This document shows, piece after piece, positions 26,568 to 36,130 of a DNA stretch of 64,000 bases; the stretch's first letter is position 1; each line of letters starts with the position of its first letter. A program made the position numbers and the translations under genes. The notes below the pieces were generated by a model. It had not been told where the DNA came from. It made no database searches and saw only the letters and a list, made by a program, of their open reading frames with translations. This stretch comes from DATBAT01 sp963824805 (lineage in GTDB: Bacteria; Acidobacteriota; Terriglobia; Terriglobales; Acidobacteriaceae): the NCBI GenBank assembly GCA_963824805.1, contig CAWGQZ010000003.1:24367-88366 (forward strand), given 5' to 3'.

Positions 26568-27859
26568 TGTCCGTGGCGGTTTCCAACTTCCGGAGTCGCG
26601 CGTTTTCCGGATTCCAGTTGTGGCTTCCTGACCTCCATCTTGGATTTCAAAATCTTCTCCTACATCGGCTGCGAACGCTGCTGACTATGCTCGGCATGAT
26701 TTTTGGTGTGGCGGCAGTAGTATCGATGTTGTCGATTGGTGCCGGCGCACGGCAAAAAGTAATGGCTTTGATCGAGCAAATGGGAGTGCACAACCTCATT
26801 ATCGAAGCCAAGGAAACCACGGAATGGCAAGCTAATCAAAAGATCCGCAAGATCTCGCCCGGCCTCAGTTTGCAGGACTACCGGGTCATGCGAGCCGACA
26901 TCGATGACATTGCGGCCGCAACTCCGCGAAAACGTTTCACTCCCACCAAGACGATTCCGAAGTCACAGCAGGATATACCCGTCGTCTACGGTGTGAAACC
27001 CATCTACACCCAGATTGCCGGCCTCCAGATTTTGCAGGGACGGTTTTTCACCCCTGGTGAAGAGAGTCAGGGTGCACCCCTGTGCGTGCTAGGAGCCGGC
27101 GCGAAAGCCAATCTGTTCGGCGGCGCAAACCCCATCGAGCAGTACGTCAAAGTCGACGAGGAATGGTTTCGGGTAATCGGGGTTGTGGGCGCTCAACTAA
27201 GCTCCCAAACCGAAATTGCAGGCGTCGCGCCGCAGGACCTCAACAACATCATCTATGTGCCGCTCAATGCAGCCATCCTGCGCCTTGAAAATAGTTACAG
27301 CCAATTTCGTGACGAGATCGACGGAATTTATCTGAACTTGCGCGACCGCGCAGACATGTCTGGAGTGGCCCAAATCGTGCGCGCCATTTTGGACTCTTCC
27401 CACCACGGCGCCAGTGATTACAGCGTTATTGTTCCCGCCGAGCTTCTTGCCGAACAACGCCGAACCGAGCGGCTGTTCACCATTGTCATGGTCGCCATAG
27501 CGTCGATCTCGCTGCTGGTAGGAGGCATCGGCATTATGAACATCATGCTGGCCAGCATTCTGGAGCGAACCCGCGAGATTGGGGTGCGCCGGGCTGTCGG
27601 AGCACGAAGGTCTGACATCGTTCGTCAGTTCGTGATTGAGGCCACCATGATTTCCTTTGTGGGCGGCACTTTCGGGATTCTCTTTGGCTTCCTCATGTCG
27701 CGCATGATCGCCTGGCTGGCAGGGTGGTCGACGATTGTCACCGTGAGTTCGATTCTGCTGGCGTCGATCGTCTCCATAAGTGTCGGCTTGATCTTCGGAA
27801 TTTATCCGGCCGTCAAGGCGGCAGGGCTCGATCCCGTGGAAGCAATTCGTTACGAATAA
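26567..27859 (+). CDS. MacB/FtsX-type ABC transporter permease without ATPase domain
   Basis: Protein of 430 residues. After a first membrane helix (LTMLGMIFGVAAVVSMLSIG) comes a large periplasmic MacB-type domain, then three helices in the C-terminal FtsX domain with GGIGIMNIMLASILERTREIG and the ending PAVKAAGLDPVEAIRYE. The start is ATG 26567, which overlaps the previous stop; the longer frame from 26438 is a shadow. MacB proteins work as mechanotransmitters powered by a cytoplasmic ATPase, but neither this protein nor its neighbours has Walker motifs. The ATPase must be elsewhere. Confidence 0.9.
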   Translation: MSVAVSNFRSRAFSGFQLWLPDLHLGFQNLLLHRLRTLLTMLGMIFGVAAVVSMLSIGAGARQKVMALIEQMGVHNLIIEAKETTEWQANQKIRKISPGLSLQDYRVMRADIDDIAAATPRKRFTPTKTIPKSQQDIPVVYGVKPIYTQIAGLQILQGRFFTPGEESQGAPLCVLGAGAKANLFGGANPIEQYVKVDEEWFRVIGVVGAQLSSQTEIAGVAPQDLNNIIYVPLNAAILRLENSYSQFRDEIDGIYLNLRDRADMSGVAQIVRAILDSSHHGASDYSVIVPAELLAEQRRTERLFTIVMVAIASISLLVGGIGIMNIMLASILERTREIGVRRAVGARRSDIVRQFVIEATMISFVGGTFGILFGFLMSRMIAWLAGWSTIVTVSSILLASIVSISVGLIFGIYPAVKAAGLDPVEAIRYE

Positions 27860-27879
27860 AATACCTCCCGGAGGTTGGC

Positions 27880-29526
27880 ATGAAACTGGTTCGGATTGCG
27901 ATGTGTTGGTTATTGCCTGGGCTAATGGCGCTTCCGATGTACGCGCAAAACCACGAGACCTACAGCGGGCTGGCAACTGCCCAGGTGTTATCCAACAAAC
28001 TGCCAGGGCCACAGCACCTTAAGGACTATGTTGCAGATGGAAAGCTTCGGCTTAGCCTGCACGATGCAATCCTGCTTACACTAGAGAACAATAGTTTGGT
28101 GCACGTGCAGGAATCGGATATAGAAGCGGATAAGTTCGCGCTACTGCGCACGCATGCGGTTTTCGATCCGAAGTTCACCGCTTTTCTCGATATCAACCGT
28201 TCTGCCTCCCAGGGCTTTAGCGAACTGCAAGGGGTAGTTTCGGACCCCAACTTTGTGGCAAAGACCCTGACGCAACAGGGAGAAGTTGACTACAACCAGA
28301 CATTTTCGCCGGGAACGCAAATCCTGGTTGGCGTGAATGCCATTAAATCGTCCAGCAACAATGCGTTTTTCTTCTTCAATCCCTACGTTAATTCGGCGCT
28401 TACTCTTCGTGTTGTGCAGCCGTTGCTTCGCAACCGGGGAAGGTTCGTCAATCTGGCCCCAATCATGATTGCCCGCCGGACGGTCCAGATGTCCCGAGCG
28501 GGTTTCAAAGTACAAGTGAGCAACGCAATTTTTCAGGCCGTAAGCCAGTATTGGCAGGTGGTGGAAGCCCGTGGTGATGTGGAAGTACAGCGAAAATCGC
28601 TTGAGGCGGCAGATGTGACCTATCAACGCGACAAACGTGCGCTTGAGCTTGGAGCACTTCCTCCTTTGGATATTTACCGCTCAGAGTCCGAAGTAGCTTC
28701 GCGCCGGGTGCAAATGATCCAGGCTGAATACACGGCAAAGCAGGCGGAGGATGCGCTTCGCTTTACCATTGGCGCCTTTCAGGATCCTTATTTTCAGGCG
28801 CTCGACTTGGACCTCACCGAACAGCCCGGAAGCGATAATGAATTGCGGAACATTGATGCGGGGACCGCATTGCAACAGGCGCTCGCCCAGCGACCGGAAC
28901 TTGAGGCGGCACGTTATGCTTTGGAGAACGACGAAACCAGCATTCGGTTGGCACGGAACAAGATGAAGCCCGACCTATCACTCGGCGGGCTATATATAAG
29001 TAACGGGTTGGGAGGGAATCAGTTTGACATAGACACTGGCGCACTGATTTCACGAGGGGGCTTTGGGTCGTCCTTCGAGCAGCTCTTTAACTTTTCCTAT
29101 CCTGCCTATGCGGCTCGCCTGACTCTGGACTTTCCCATCAAGAATCGCGACGCTCAGGCTGACATGGGAAATGCACTGGTATCGCGCCACCGCGACCTTT
29201 ATTCGAGCCAGCAGATTCGTGAGCAGGTGACACTGGACATCACCAACGCGGTTCATCAACTGGAACAGGCCAGCCTTACCTTGGCTGCCGGAAAAACTGC
29301 GCTTGATCTGGCCCAAAAGACGCTTGCGGCGGAGCAGCGTAAATATGAGCTTGGGGCGCAGCCAATCTTCTTCACACTCGACGCGCAGTCGAAGCTTGCA
29401 CTCGCTGAGTCGGATCTATTACGAGCAAGAATTAACTACCAGATAGCGCTGGCGGCAGTTGATCACGCGACTGGAAATATCCTGCAGCCCTACGATGTTC
29501 AGATTGCTGACCTGGCGCCGCAATGA
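27880..29526 (+). CDS. TolC-family outer-membrane channel
   Basis: Protein of 548 residues from ATG 27880 (GGAGG 5 bases upstream). Signal peptide ending PMYAQ (residue 23). Two internally similar halves of long helices with barrel strands are visible, e.g. LRLSLHDAILLTLENNSLV at the start of the first and IDAGTALQQALAQRPELEAA at the start of the second, as in TolC. It forms the outer-membrane exit duct of tripartite pumps and closes the operon, 20 bases after the permease. Confidence 0.9.
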   Translation: MKLVRIAMCWLLPGLMALPMYAQNHETYSGLATAQVLSNKLPGPQHLKDYVADGKLRLSLHDAILLTLENNSLVHVQESDIEADKFALLRTHAVFDPKFTAFLDINRSASQGFSELQGVVSDPNFVAKTLTQQGEVDYNQTFSPGTQILVGVNAIKSSSNNAFFFFNPYVNSALTLRVVQPLLRNRGRFVNLAPIMIARRTVQMSRAGFKVQVSNAIFQAVSQYWQVVEARGDVEVQRKSLEAADVTYQRDKRALELGALPPLDIYRSESEVASRRVQMIQAEYTAKQAEDALRFTIGAFQDPYFQALDLDLTEQPGSDNELRNIDAGTALQQALAQRPELEAARYALENDETSIRLARNKMKPDLSLGGLYISNGLGGNQFDIDTGALISRGGFGSSFEQLFNFSYPAYAARLTLDFPIKNRDAQADMGNALVSRHRDLYSSQQIREQVTLDITNAVHQLEQASLTLAAGKTALDLAQKTLAAEQRKYELGAQPIFFTLDAQSKLALAESDLLRARINYQIALAAVDHATGNILQPYDVQIADLAPQ

Positions 29527-29536
29527 AGTCTTGAGG

Positions 29537-31228
29537 TTATTCCGCCGGTTCGACCGCTTTTAACTTTTCGCCGGACTTGACGTTTTCGAATTTCTGGACA
29601 ACCCCGGAAGGCCAGCGAATCTCCACCAACTTCGCCGCAGAGTCCGCGCCCAGCCCAACTATCAGCCGCTTGTCGCTGGCAGAGAGATATCCAATCGCCG
29701 TGTTCACCGTAAAATATTGGGCTGTCCCGGAGGCCGATACAACCTTCACGCGCGAGCCGATTCCATCACGGTTTGATTTTTTGCCGACGGTCTCAATGGC
29801 AATCCAGTTTTGACGGTTTCCGCCGTCATTGCGCAACATGTAGGCATTCTGTCCCAGGTTGCTCACGACTACGTCGATGTCTCCGTCGTTGTCGATATCC
29901 CCAAATGCCGCGCCCCGGCCGGCCCAATCCTTCTGAAAGGCGTCGCCTGCAATCACCCGGGTGAAGTGTCCCGACTCGTTCCGCAACAGAAGCGGCGGTT
30001 GCATGTAGGTCAAATTAGGAGAGGTCTGCTGGATCGTATCCATCACGTGCGCCTGTGCCACGAAGAGGTCCTTCCATCCATCGTTGTCGTAGTCGAACAG
30101 GTGAGTGCTCCATCCTGAAAAGGCCATCGTTGCAGCACCTACGCCCGAGAGGTTGGTGGCGTCCCGAAAGGTGCCGTCGCCGTTATTGCGAAAGAGCATG
30201 TAGCGCTCGTTGGAAAGGTCTGTGACCACGATGTCGGGAAAGCCGTCATTATTGAAGTCTGCGAAATCCGCGCCCATGCCCGCGAAGGTCTTGCCATCCT
30301 CGTTGAAACCCACGCCTGCCAGCAGCCCAACTTCGCTGAATGTGCCGTTACCGTTGTTGTGATAGAGGAAACACTGAACCGAATCGTTGGCTACGAAGAT
30401 GTCGGTGAAACCATCGCCGTCGTAGTCCGCGAAAGAGACTCCCAGTCCTTTGCCATTCGGATTGGCGACACCGGCCTTCTTCGAGACGTCTGTGAAAGTA
30501 CCATCTCCATTGTTGTGATAGAGAATGTCGGTCACGCCGTCGTAGTTGTCTGGGTGGCAGTAGGCGCGGTACCCGGGCTTTCGTTCTCCGCAGTAGCGGT
30601 TGGTCTTGTAGGTCCAATCGATATAGCGGGTAACCAACAAATCGAGCTTGCCATCGTTGTCGTAGTCGAAAAACCCAGCGCTGGCGCTCCATTCACCGCC
30701 TGCCACTCCGGCAGCTTTCGTGACATCGGTGAAAGTGCCATTCCCATTGTTGTGGTAGAGCGTGTTGCCGCCGAATCCGGTTATATAAATATCTTCGAAG
30801 CCGTCATTGTCATAGTCTCCAACTGCAACGCCCATGTCGTAGTGGTTCTGGGGTATTCCGGTTAAACCCGCCTTTTCCGTAACGTCGGTGAACGTTCCAT
30901 CGGGATTCTGGTGATAGAGCCGGTTCCAAAACTTGGAGTCTGATTTGTCGGCAGCCTTGCCGTCCGGCATTGGATCGTCGACCTTAGCCCCATTGGTGAA
31001 GAAGATGTCAAGGCGGCCATCATTGTCGTAGTCAAGCAGTGCGACGCCACCCCCCATGGTCTCGATCAGATATTTGTTCGAAGTTGCGGAACTCTCATGC
31101 TTGAAATCTAGGTGGACAACGGACGTGACATCGGTGAACTGTACGCTGGGAGGCGGTGCTGCACCCATCAGACTCAATAAAAGCCAGATTGCGAGAATCC
31201 GCCCTCCCACCTGTCGTCCTTTCCCCAT
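29537..31228 (-). CDS. CRTAC1-family VCBS/ASPIC-UnbV secreted protein (A)
   Basis: Protein of 563 residues with a signal peptide (residues 1-23). Seven FG-GAP/VCBS units carry calcium-type loops, e.g. DYDNDGRLDIFF, DYDNDGFEDIYI, DYDGDGFTDIFV and DIDNDGDIDVVV, alternating with LYHNNGNGTFTDVT strands. This predicts an integrin-like beta-propeller. The C-terminus is an ASPIC/UnbV domain (SNRDGIGSRVKV ... GLGADSAAKLVEIRWPSG). It is the last gene of the TPR-TPR-CRTAC1-CRTAC1 operon. Role in bacteria is unknown; extracellular or periplasmic binding is likely. Confidence 0.9.
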   Translation of the reverse strand: MGKGRQVGGRILAIWLLLSLMGAAPPPSVQFTDVTSVVHLDFKHESSATSNKYLIETMGGGVALLDYDNDGRLDIFFTNGAKVDDPMPDGKAADKSDSKFWNRLYHQNPDGTFTDVTEKAGLTGIPQNHYDMGVAVGDYDNDGFEDIYITGFGGNTLYHNNGNGTFTDVTKAAGVAGGEWSASAGFFDYDNDGKLDLLVTRYIDWTYKTNRYCGERKPGYRAYCHPDNYDGVTDILYHNNGDGTFTDVSKKAGVANPNGKGLGVSFADYDGDGFTDIFVANDSVQCFLYHNNGNGTFSEVGLLAGVGFNEDGKTFAGMGADFADFNNDGFPDIVVTDLSNERYMLFRNNGDGTFRDATNLSGVGAATMAFSGWSTHLFDYDNDGWKDLFVAQAHVMDTIQQTSPNLTYMQPPLLLRNESGHFTRVIAGDAFQKDWAGRGAAFGDIDNDGDIDVVVSNLGQNAYMLRNDGGNRQNWIAIETVGKKSNRDGIGSRVKVVSASGTAQYFTVNTAIGYLSASDKRLIVGLGADSAAKLVEIRWPSGVVQKFENVKSGEKLKAVEPAE

Positions 31229-31236
31229 GTTCGCTC

Positions 31237-33033
31237 TTACCGAAATTTCCTGGTTTCTAAGATTCCCTTAGTTTCTTGCAGGATGAAGAGGTGATTAGCC
31301 GGCAGGTCGCGAAAGCTTTCCTTAAGACCAGAAGGCCATGTTAGTTCGATGCTGTCTGCCTGGGTAGCGCGACCGAGTCCGAAATGCAGGCGGAAGTCAT
31401 TTTGTGAATAGTAACTTGAACCGCTCATCACCTCATCGATCTGTCGCCTTTCCCGAGTGGTAACTTTCACCCGCGTCCCGATGGCAGAACGATTGGAACG
31501 TGTGCCGATGCACTTGATCATGATCGAATTATTCTTGTTCCCGCCATCGTTGCGCAACAGTGTAGGAGGACCATCCAGGTTGTTGACTATCACATCTACA
31601 TCGCCGTCATTGTCGAAATCTCCGAAGGCACACCCACGTGCGACGTTCTCGGCGCCAATGGCAGGCCCCGCCTTGGCGGACACATCTTCGAAGCGCCCCG
31701 TCCCCAAATTGCGGTATAGGACTTTCGGCTCCCGGTAGGAGACATGCAGCTTCCGGCTGGCAATCTGAGCGTAAACGTGACCGTTCGCCAGGAAGAGATC
31801 TTTCCATCCGTCATTGTCAAAATCAAAGAACCCCACGCCGAAGCCAAGATACTTTCGGTTGACTCCGAGGCCTGCCCTGATACCAGAGTCCTCAAACATG
31901 CCGTTGCCAAAGTTACGGTAAAGCGTGGTCACCTGCTCGGAGAAGTTAGTCCGCACAATGTCGAGCCATCCGTTGCCATCATAGTCGGCTACCGCGGCAC
32001 CCATCCCCGACAGGGCAACTCCATTTTCGTCGAGAGCACACCCAGCCGGAACCGCGACTTCCCGGAACGTCCGATCATGGTTGTTGCGATAAAGAAGACT
32101 GGGCGCGCTATCGCAAGCAACATAAATATCCGGCCAGCCATCGTTGTCAAAGTCGGCGGCTACAGCGCCCATGCCGTAGGAACCAGTGGCGCGCCAATTA
32201 CGCCCCACGAAGACCATCGAAGAAGGTCCTCGCGGATTAGCGATACCCGATTCTTCGGAGACGTCAACAAATGTGCCATCACCCCGGTTGCGGTACAGCA
32301 GGTTGGTTCCGCCAGCGAAGCCCTGCGGTCCGCAAGGAACCGGAATGTCGTTGTAATTGCAATAGACGGCTTGCCCCGGCCGCGGCGCTTTCTCCGGGTC
32401 GAAATTAACGTAATTGGCTACGAAGAGATCGAGATAGCCATCGCGGTCGTAATCGAGAAAGCAGCAACCGGCGCCCCATCGGCCAGAACCGCCCACGCCG
32501 GCCTTCTCTGACACATCGGTGAAGGTGCCATCTCCATTGTTGTGGTAGAGAACGTTGCGGCCGAAATAGGAGACGAACAAATCATCGAAACCGTCGTTGT
32601 CGTAATCGCCGACGCAACAACCTTGTCCCCAGCCCGAGCGGGTAAGGCCGGCTTTGACGGTAACATCGGTGAAGGTGCCATCGCGGTTATTGTGAAATAA
32701 GAAACTGGTAGGGTTTCTGTCCCGAACCGCGGGGTCAAAGCTAGTTCCGTTCACAAGGAAAATGTCGAGCCAGCCGTCGTTGTCATAATCAAGGAGCGCG
32801 ACGCCACCGCCCATCTCCTCCAGCAGGAACTGTTTGTTATTGGCGCTCCCCGAAATATTGATTGCGCCCGACAGGCCAGCCCGCGCCGTAATGTCGGCGA
32901 AGATAACCGGACCGGTCGAATCAACCGCGAACAAACTCTGGGCTCCCGAGCCAATAGAAAGGAGTGTTCCGGTTCGGCCCAACAACTGCAGAAATTCGCG
33001 ACGAGATTGAGGGCGGCGGTGGCCGCTAGTCAT
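31237..33033 (-). CDS. CRTAC1-family VCBS/ASPIC-UnbV protein with Tat signal (B)
   Basis: Protein of 598 residues from ATG 33033, which overlaps the end of the TPR gene; the frame open to 33189 is a shadow of it. The N-terminus has a twin-arginine signal, SRREFLQLLG, so the protein is exported folded. Seven VCBS loops (DYDNDGWLDIFL, DFDNDGWPDIYV, DFDNDGDVDVIV and others) precede the ASPIC/UnbV end (LTWPSGLKESFRDLP). Paired cysteines recur at matching places (GCCVGDYDNDG, GCCFLDYDRDG), unlike protein A. It follows two TPR genes and precedes protein A by 8 bases. Confidence 0.9.
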   Translation of the reverse strand: MTSGHRRPQSRREFLQLLGRTGTLLSIGSGAQSLFAVDSTGPVIFADITARAGLSGAINISGSANNKQFLLEEMGGGVALLDYDNDGWLDIFLVNGTSFDPAVRDRNPTSFLFHNNRDGTFTDVTVKAGLTRSGWGQGCCVGDYDNDGFDDLFVSYFGRNVLYHNNGDGTFTDVSEKAGVGGSGRWGAGCCFLDYDRDGYLDLFVANYVNFDPEKAPRPGQAVYCNYNDIPVPCGPQGFAGGTNLLYRNRGDGTFVDVSEESGIANPRGPSSMVFVGRNWRATGSYGMGAVAADFDNDGWPDIYVACDSAPSLLYRNNHDRTFREVAVPAGCALDENGVALSGMGAAVADYDGNGWLDIVRTNFSEQVTTLYRNFGNGMFEDSGIRAGLGVNRKYLGFGVGFFDFDNDGWKDLFLANGHVYAQIASRKLHVSYREPKVLYRNLGTGRFEDVSAKAGPAIGAENVARGCAFGDFDNDGDVDVIVNNLDGPPTLLRNDGGNKNNSIMIKCIGTRSNRSAIGTRVKVTTRERRQIDEVMSGSSYYSQNDFRLHFGLGRATQADSIELTWPSGLKESFRDLPANHLFILQETKGILETRKFR

Positions 33034-36000
33034 GCTGCCCTCTGGGAACGGTAGCTGCTGGCGGGTTCTCCGGGGTTCGCCGCATCTTCTCGAGTTCTTT
33101 GGTTTCCTGATCCAGGCGCATAAAGGCATCCAGCGCCTTTTGGCTCTCTTCCTTTTTCCCCAGCCGGCGATAAAAACCAGAGAGGACATAATAATAAGAA
33201 GACGCTCGAGGATTGAAACTGATAGCGCGATTCAAGGAGTCTACCGCGTCGTTCAATCGTCCCTGGCCCTCGTCAGCCTTGGCCTTTTGGAACCAGGCGC
33301 GATCGGATTTGGGATCCAGTTCGAGTGCCTTTTGAGCGAAGGCCAAGGCTTTTTCAGGACTGCCCGTCCGGTTGTAGTAGGCGCTCATGTTTATATGGGC
33401 GGAAGCGAAGCTGCCGTTTTGCGCCTCGGTGAGGGCGATTGCTTTTTGATAGTTCTCTACAGCGGCAGCGTCATTTCCCAAGGCCTCGAGCGCCATTCCA
33501 AGCGCGTCCAGATTCTCCACGTAGTTGGGGTCGATCTGCTTCGCCTCTTCGAATTGCTTTCGCGCCGGAGCCCAATTGTCCTGCATTGAAAATAGTTTGC
33601 CCAGGTTGTAATGCATCTCCGCCGACTCCGGGCTGTACTTGATCCCTTGTTCGAACTCAATCTGGGCGGCATCAAACCGGCCGATTAACATCAGGTCGCG
33701 GCCGAGGATCTTATGCGCCTCGGCGTTCTTCACGTCCAGTTGGAGAGCGGTCGCCAGCGCCTGGATGGAGGTTCCGATCTTTTGTTGGGCGAAGCGGCTG
33801 TAGCCTAAAGCGTACCAACCCCACGAGGATTTCGGACGCTGCTCAACGTAGGTCGCAAGCAGGGGTTCGACTTCTTTAAAACGGCTCTCCTTTATGTAGC
33901 CTTCGAATTCCGTGACGCGCTCGGGATCATCGACCGGCGCGCCCTTGGTCAACATTTCGAGGTGCTGCCTGGCGGAAACGTCACCCTGGTTCAGTTCCAG
34001 CGCTTTGCGATATGCCTCCGACGCACCCCGCCCGTCTCCTTGCTTTTCTAGCACTACACCCAAATAGCGCTGGGCATCGGAGGAATCCGGTTGAAGTTTG
34101 ATTGCATGCTGAAACTTTGCCGCCGCCTGTTCCAGTTCACCCTGGTCGAGGGCGGTCCGGCCTTCATTGATGTCGAGGTTCGCGTTTTGATTGCGATCGT
34201 CGGCGGCGGAAAGTTCGCGCCCTTTCTGGACTTCTGTTGTGCCCTCATCCTTGCGCCCGGCGCGGGCCAGCGCCAGTCCCAGTTGGTAATGGGATTCGCC
34301 GCTTTGCGAATCCAGACGCACTGCTTCCTGCAGTTCGGCAATCGCTTCGTTCATTTTTCCGTCCTGAAGAAGCGCCTTCCCTAAGGCCTGGTGCCCTCGA
34401 GCAAATGTCGGTGCGGCGGCGATTACCTTACGTAACAGTTCAATCTGCTTTGCCGCACCGTGCTTTGGATTCGCCCCGTAGGCCTCGGCCAGATTGAACT
34501 GTGCTTTGACCAAATCTGGCGCCAGCGCGATTGCCTTCTCAAGTTCACGAATCGCTTCTTCGCTATCAGTAGGCGTAAGCACGGCACCTAGGTTGGCGTG
34601 AGCATCTGCGTAATCAGGCCGGATCCGGATTGCCTCCCGAAACGCAGCGATGGCCTCTGGGTCGTTGCCGGATTGGGTCAGCACCAGCCCAAGGTTGTCG
34701 TAGGCTTCGGCGAAATCCGCCCGCAGACGCACTGCTTCGCGGAATTCGGTGACTACCTCGCTGCTGGGCGAGCCTTTGCGCCCAAGCAGCAGGCCGAGAA
34801 CGTTATGCGCGTCCGCCCGCTTGGAATCCTTGGCCAGCAACTCGCGAAGTCCGGCGATCGCATTGTCCCAATCCGGTGCGGGAAGGGAAGCCGAGGAAGC
34901 ATTGAGGCCGGCTTCGATCTGGCCCAGCGCCTTATCCAGATCGCCCTTGCGGAGAAAAACAATTCCGAGATCGACGTAGGTCGCCGGCATGGGCGGCAGA
35001 AGTGCAATTGCACATTGCAGATTCTTCTGGGCTTCGTCCAGCTCACCAGCTTCCCGTAGGGAGGTGCCCAAGAACGCATAGCTGGCGCCCGCTGCCGGAT
35101 CGAGCCGCACGCTCTTCCGCAACTCGGAAACTGCCTTCTCCTTCGAGGCGCTATACCAAAGGGCAACGCCGAGATTGTAGTGAGCTTCGGCGGAGTCCGG
35201 TTGAAGTGCAACGGCCCTCTCCAGGTGAACCAGAGCGGAGGTCATATCCCCTTGCTGTCCCAGCACAAAACCGAGCAGGTTGTGAGCCTGCATGTTGGTG
35301 TCATCAACCCCCACCGCCTCGGTCAGCTTTTCGCGTGCGGTGTCCAGATCTCCGCGGGCTGCAGCTTCCTGTCCTTGCTTGTACAGATCTTCTGCCGCGC
35401 TCTGCGAGGCCGGACGCGGCTTGTTCGCAAGCATGCCCTGCTGTTTCAGGACCAATCCGAGACCGTAATAGGCTTCCCGCAGTTCCGGGTTGATTCGCAG
35501 CGCAGATTGAAAGGCGGTTACAGCCCCGGCAAGATCGCCACTCTGGCGCAGCGTCTGGCCCAATTCGTACTGAACTCCAGGATTGGTGGGATCGGCGGCC
35601 GCAACTTTACGCAGATGTACCAGAGCGCCCTCAGCGTCACCTTTCTCGCGCAGAGCGACTCCTAGGTTCATATGCCCCGCAAGATTGTTTGGCTCCAGCG
35701 CCAAAGCTTTCTGGAACACTTCGACCGCTTCGGCGAGTTCGCCGCTCTTGGCGAGCGCTGAACCCAGGTTGGTATAGGCTCGGGCATACTTCGAGTCGAG
35801 CGCAACCGCTTTTCGAAACTCTGAAATTGCGCCGGGCAGGTCCGCCTTTTCGAGGATAGCCACTCCCAGCCAGTTGTGCGCTTCGGCCGATTTTGGCCCA
35901 ACCCTAACGGCTTGCTGAAATGACTCGTAGGCGTGGGCGAAGTCGTTCTTCTCCCAGTAGGACAAGCCCAGCGCGACGTGCAGTTTGGGATTCGCGGGCT

Positions 36001-36130
36001 CGCGCTTGACCGCCGCTTGCAATTGGGCAAGCGAGGGAGCTTTCGCATTCTGCTGCTGGGCGATTGCATTTCCGCCCAGGCAAACAGCGACTAGCGCCCA
36101 ATGCCGGAGAAAATTCATAGAGAGGATCAT
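33026..36130 (-). CDS. Giant secreted TPR protein
   Basis: Protein of 1,034 residues with an N-terminal signal peptide ending NAIAQQQ. The rest is an almost unbroken array of about 24 tetratricopeptide repeats of 34 residues with the usual spacing (A.NNLG.AL...G....A...F..A....P), e.g. PKSAEAHNWLGVAILEK and ARAYTNLGSALAKSG. TPR arrays form superhelices for protein binding. MNFLRHWAL at 36118 is an alternative start. It overlaps the upstream TPR gene by four bases and the downstream CRTAC1 gene by eight, so the four form one operon. Confidence 0.9.
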   Translation of the reverse strand: MILSMNFLRHWALVAVCLGGNAIAQQQNAKAPSLAQLQAAVKREPANPKLHVALGLSYWEKNDFAHAYESFQQAVRVGPKSAEAHNWLGVAILEKADLPGAISEFRKAVALDSKYARAYTNLGSALAKSGELAEAVEVFQKALALEPNNLAGHMNLGVALREKGDAEGALVHLRKVAAADPTNPGVQYELGQTLRQSGDLAGAVTAFQSALRINPELREAYYGLGLVLKQQGMLANKPRPASQSAAEDLYKQGQEAAARGDLDTAREKLTEAVGVDDTNMQAHNLLGFVLGQQGDMTSALVHLERAVALQPDSAEAHYNLGVALWYSASKEKAVSELRKSVRLDPAAGASYAFLGTSLREAGELDEAQKNLQCAIALLPPMPATYVDLGIVFLRKGDLDKALGQIEAGLNASSASLPAPDWDNAIAGLRELLAKDSKRADAHNVLGLLLGRKGSPSSEVVTEFREAVRLRADFAEAYDNLGLVLTQSGNDPEAIAAFREAIRIRPDYADAHANLGAVLTPTDSEEAIRELEKAIALAPDLVKAQFNLAEAYGANPKHGAAKQIELLRKVIAAAPTFARGHQALGKALLQDGKMNEAIAELQEAVRLDSQSGESHYQLGLALARAGRKDEGTTEVQKGRELSAADDRNQNANLDINEGRTALDQGELEQAAAKFQHAIKLQPDSSDAQRYLGVVLEKQGDGRGASEAYRKALELNQGDVSARQHLEMLTKGAPVDDPERVTEFEGYIKESRFKEVEPLLATYVEQRPKSSWGWYALGYSRFAQQKIGTSIQALATALQLDVKNAEAHKILGRDLMLIGRFDAAQIEFEQGIKYSPESAEMHYNLGKLFSMQDNWAPARKQFEEAKQIDPNYVENLDALGMALEALGNDAAAVENYQKAIALTEAQNGSFASAHINMSAYYNRTGSPEKALAFAQKALELDPKSDRAWFQKAKADEGQGRLNDAVDSLNRAISFNPRASSYYYVLSGFYRRLGKKEESQKALDAFMRLDQETKELEKMRRTPENPPAATVPRGQHD

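Noticed and set aside
29600..32900. Apparent short tandem DNA repeats resembling a repeat array
   Set aside because: They come from the coding repeats DYDNDG and YHNNGDGTFTDV of CRTAC1 proteins; spacing and sequence vary, so it is not a CRISPR or satellite array.
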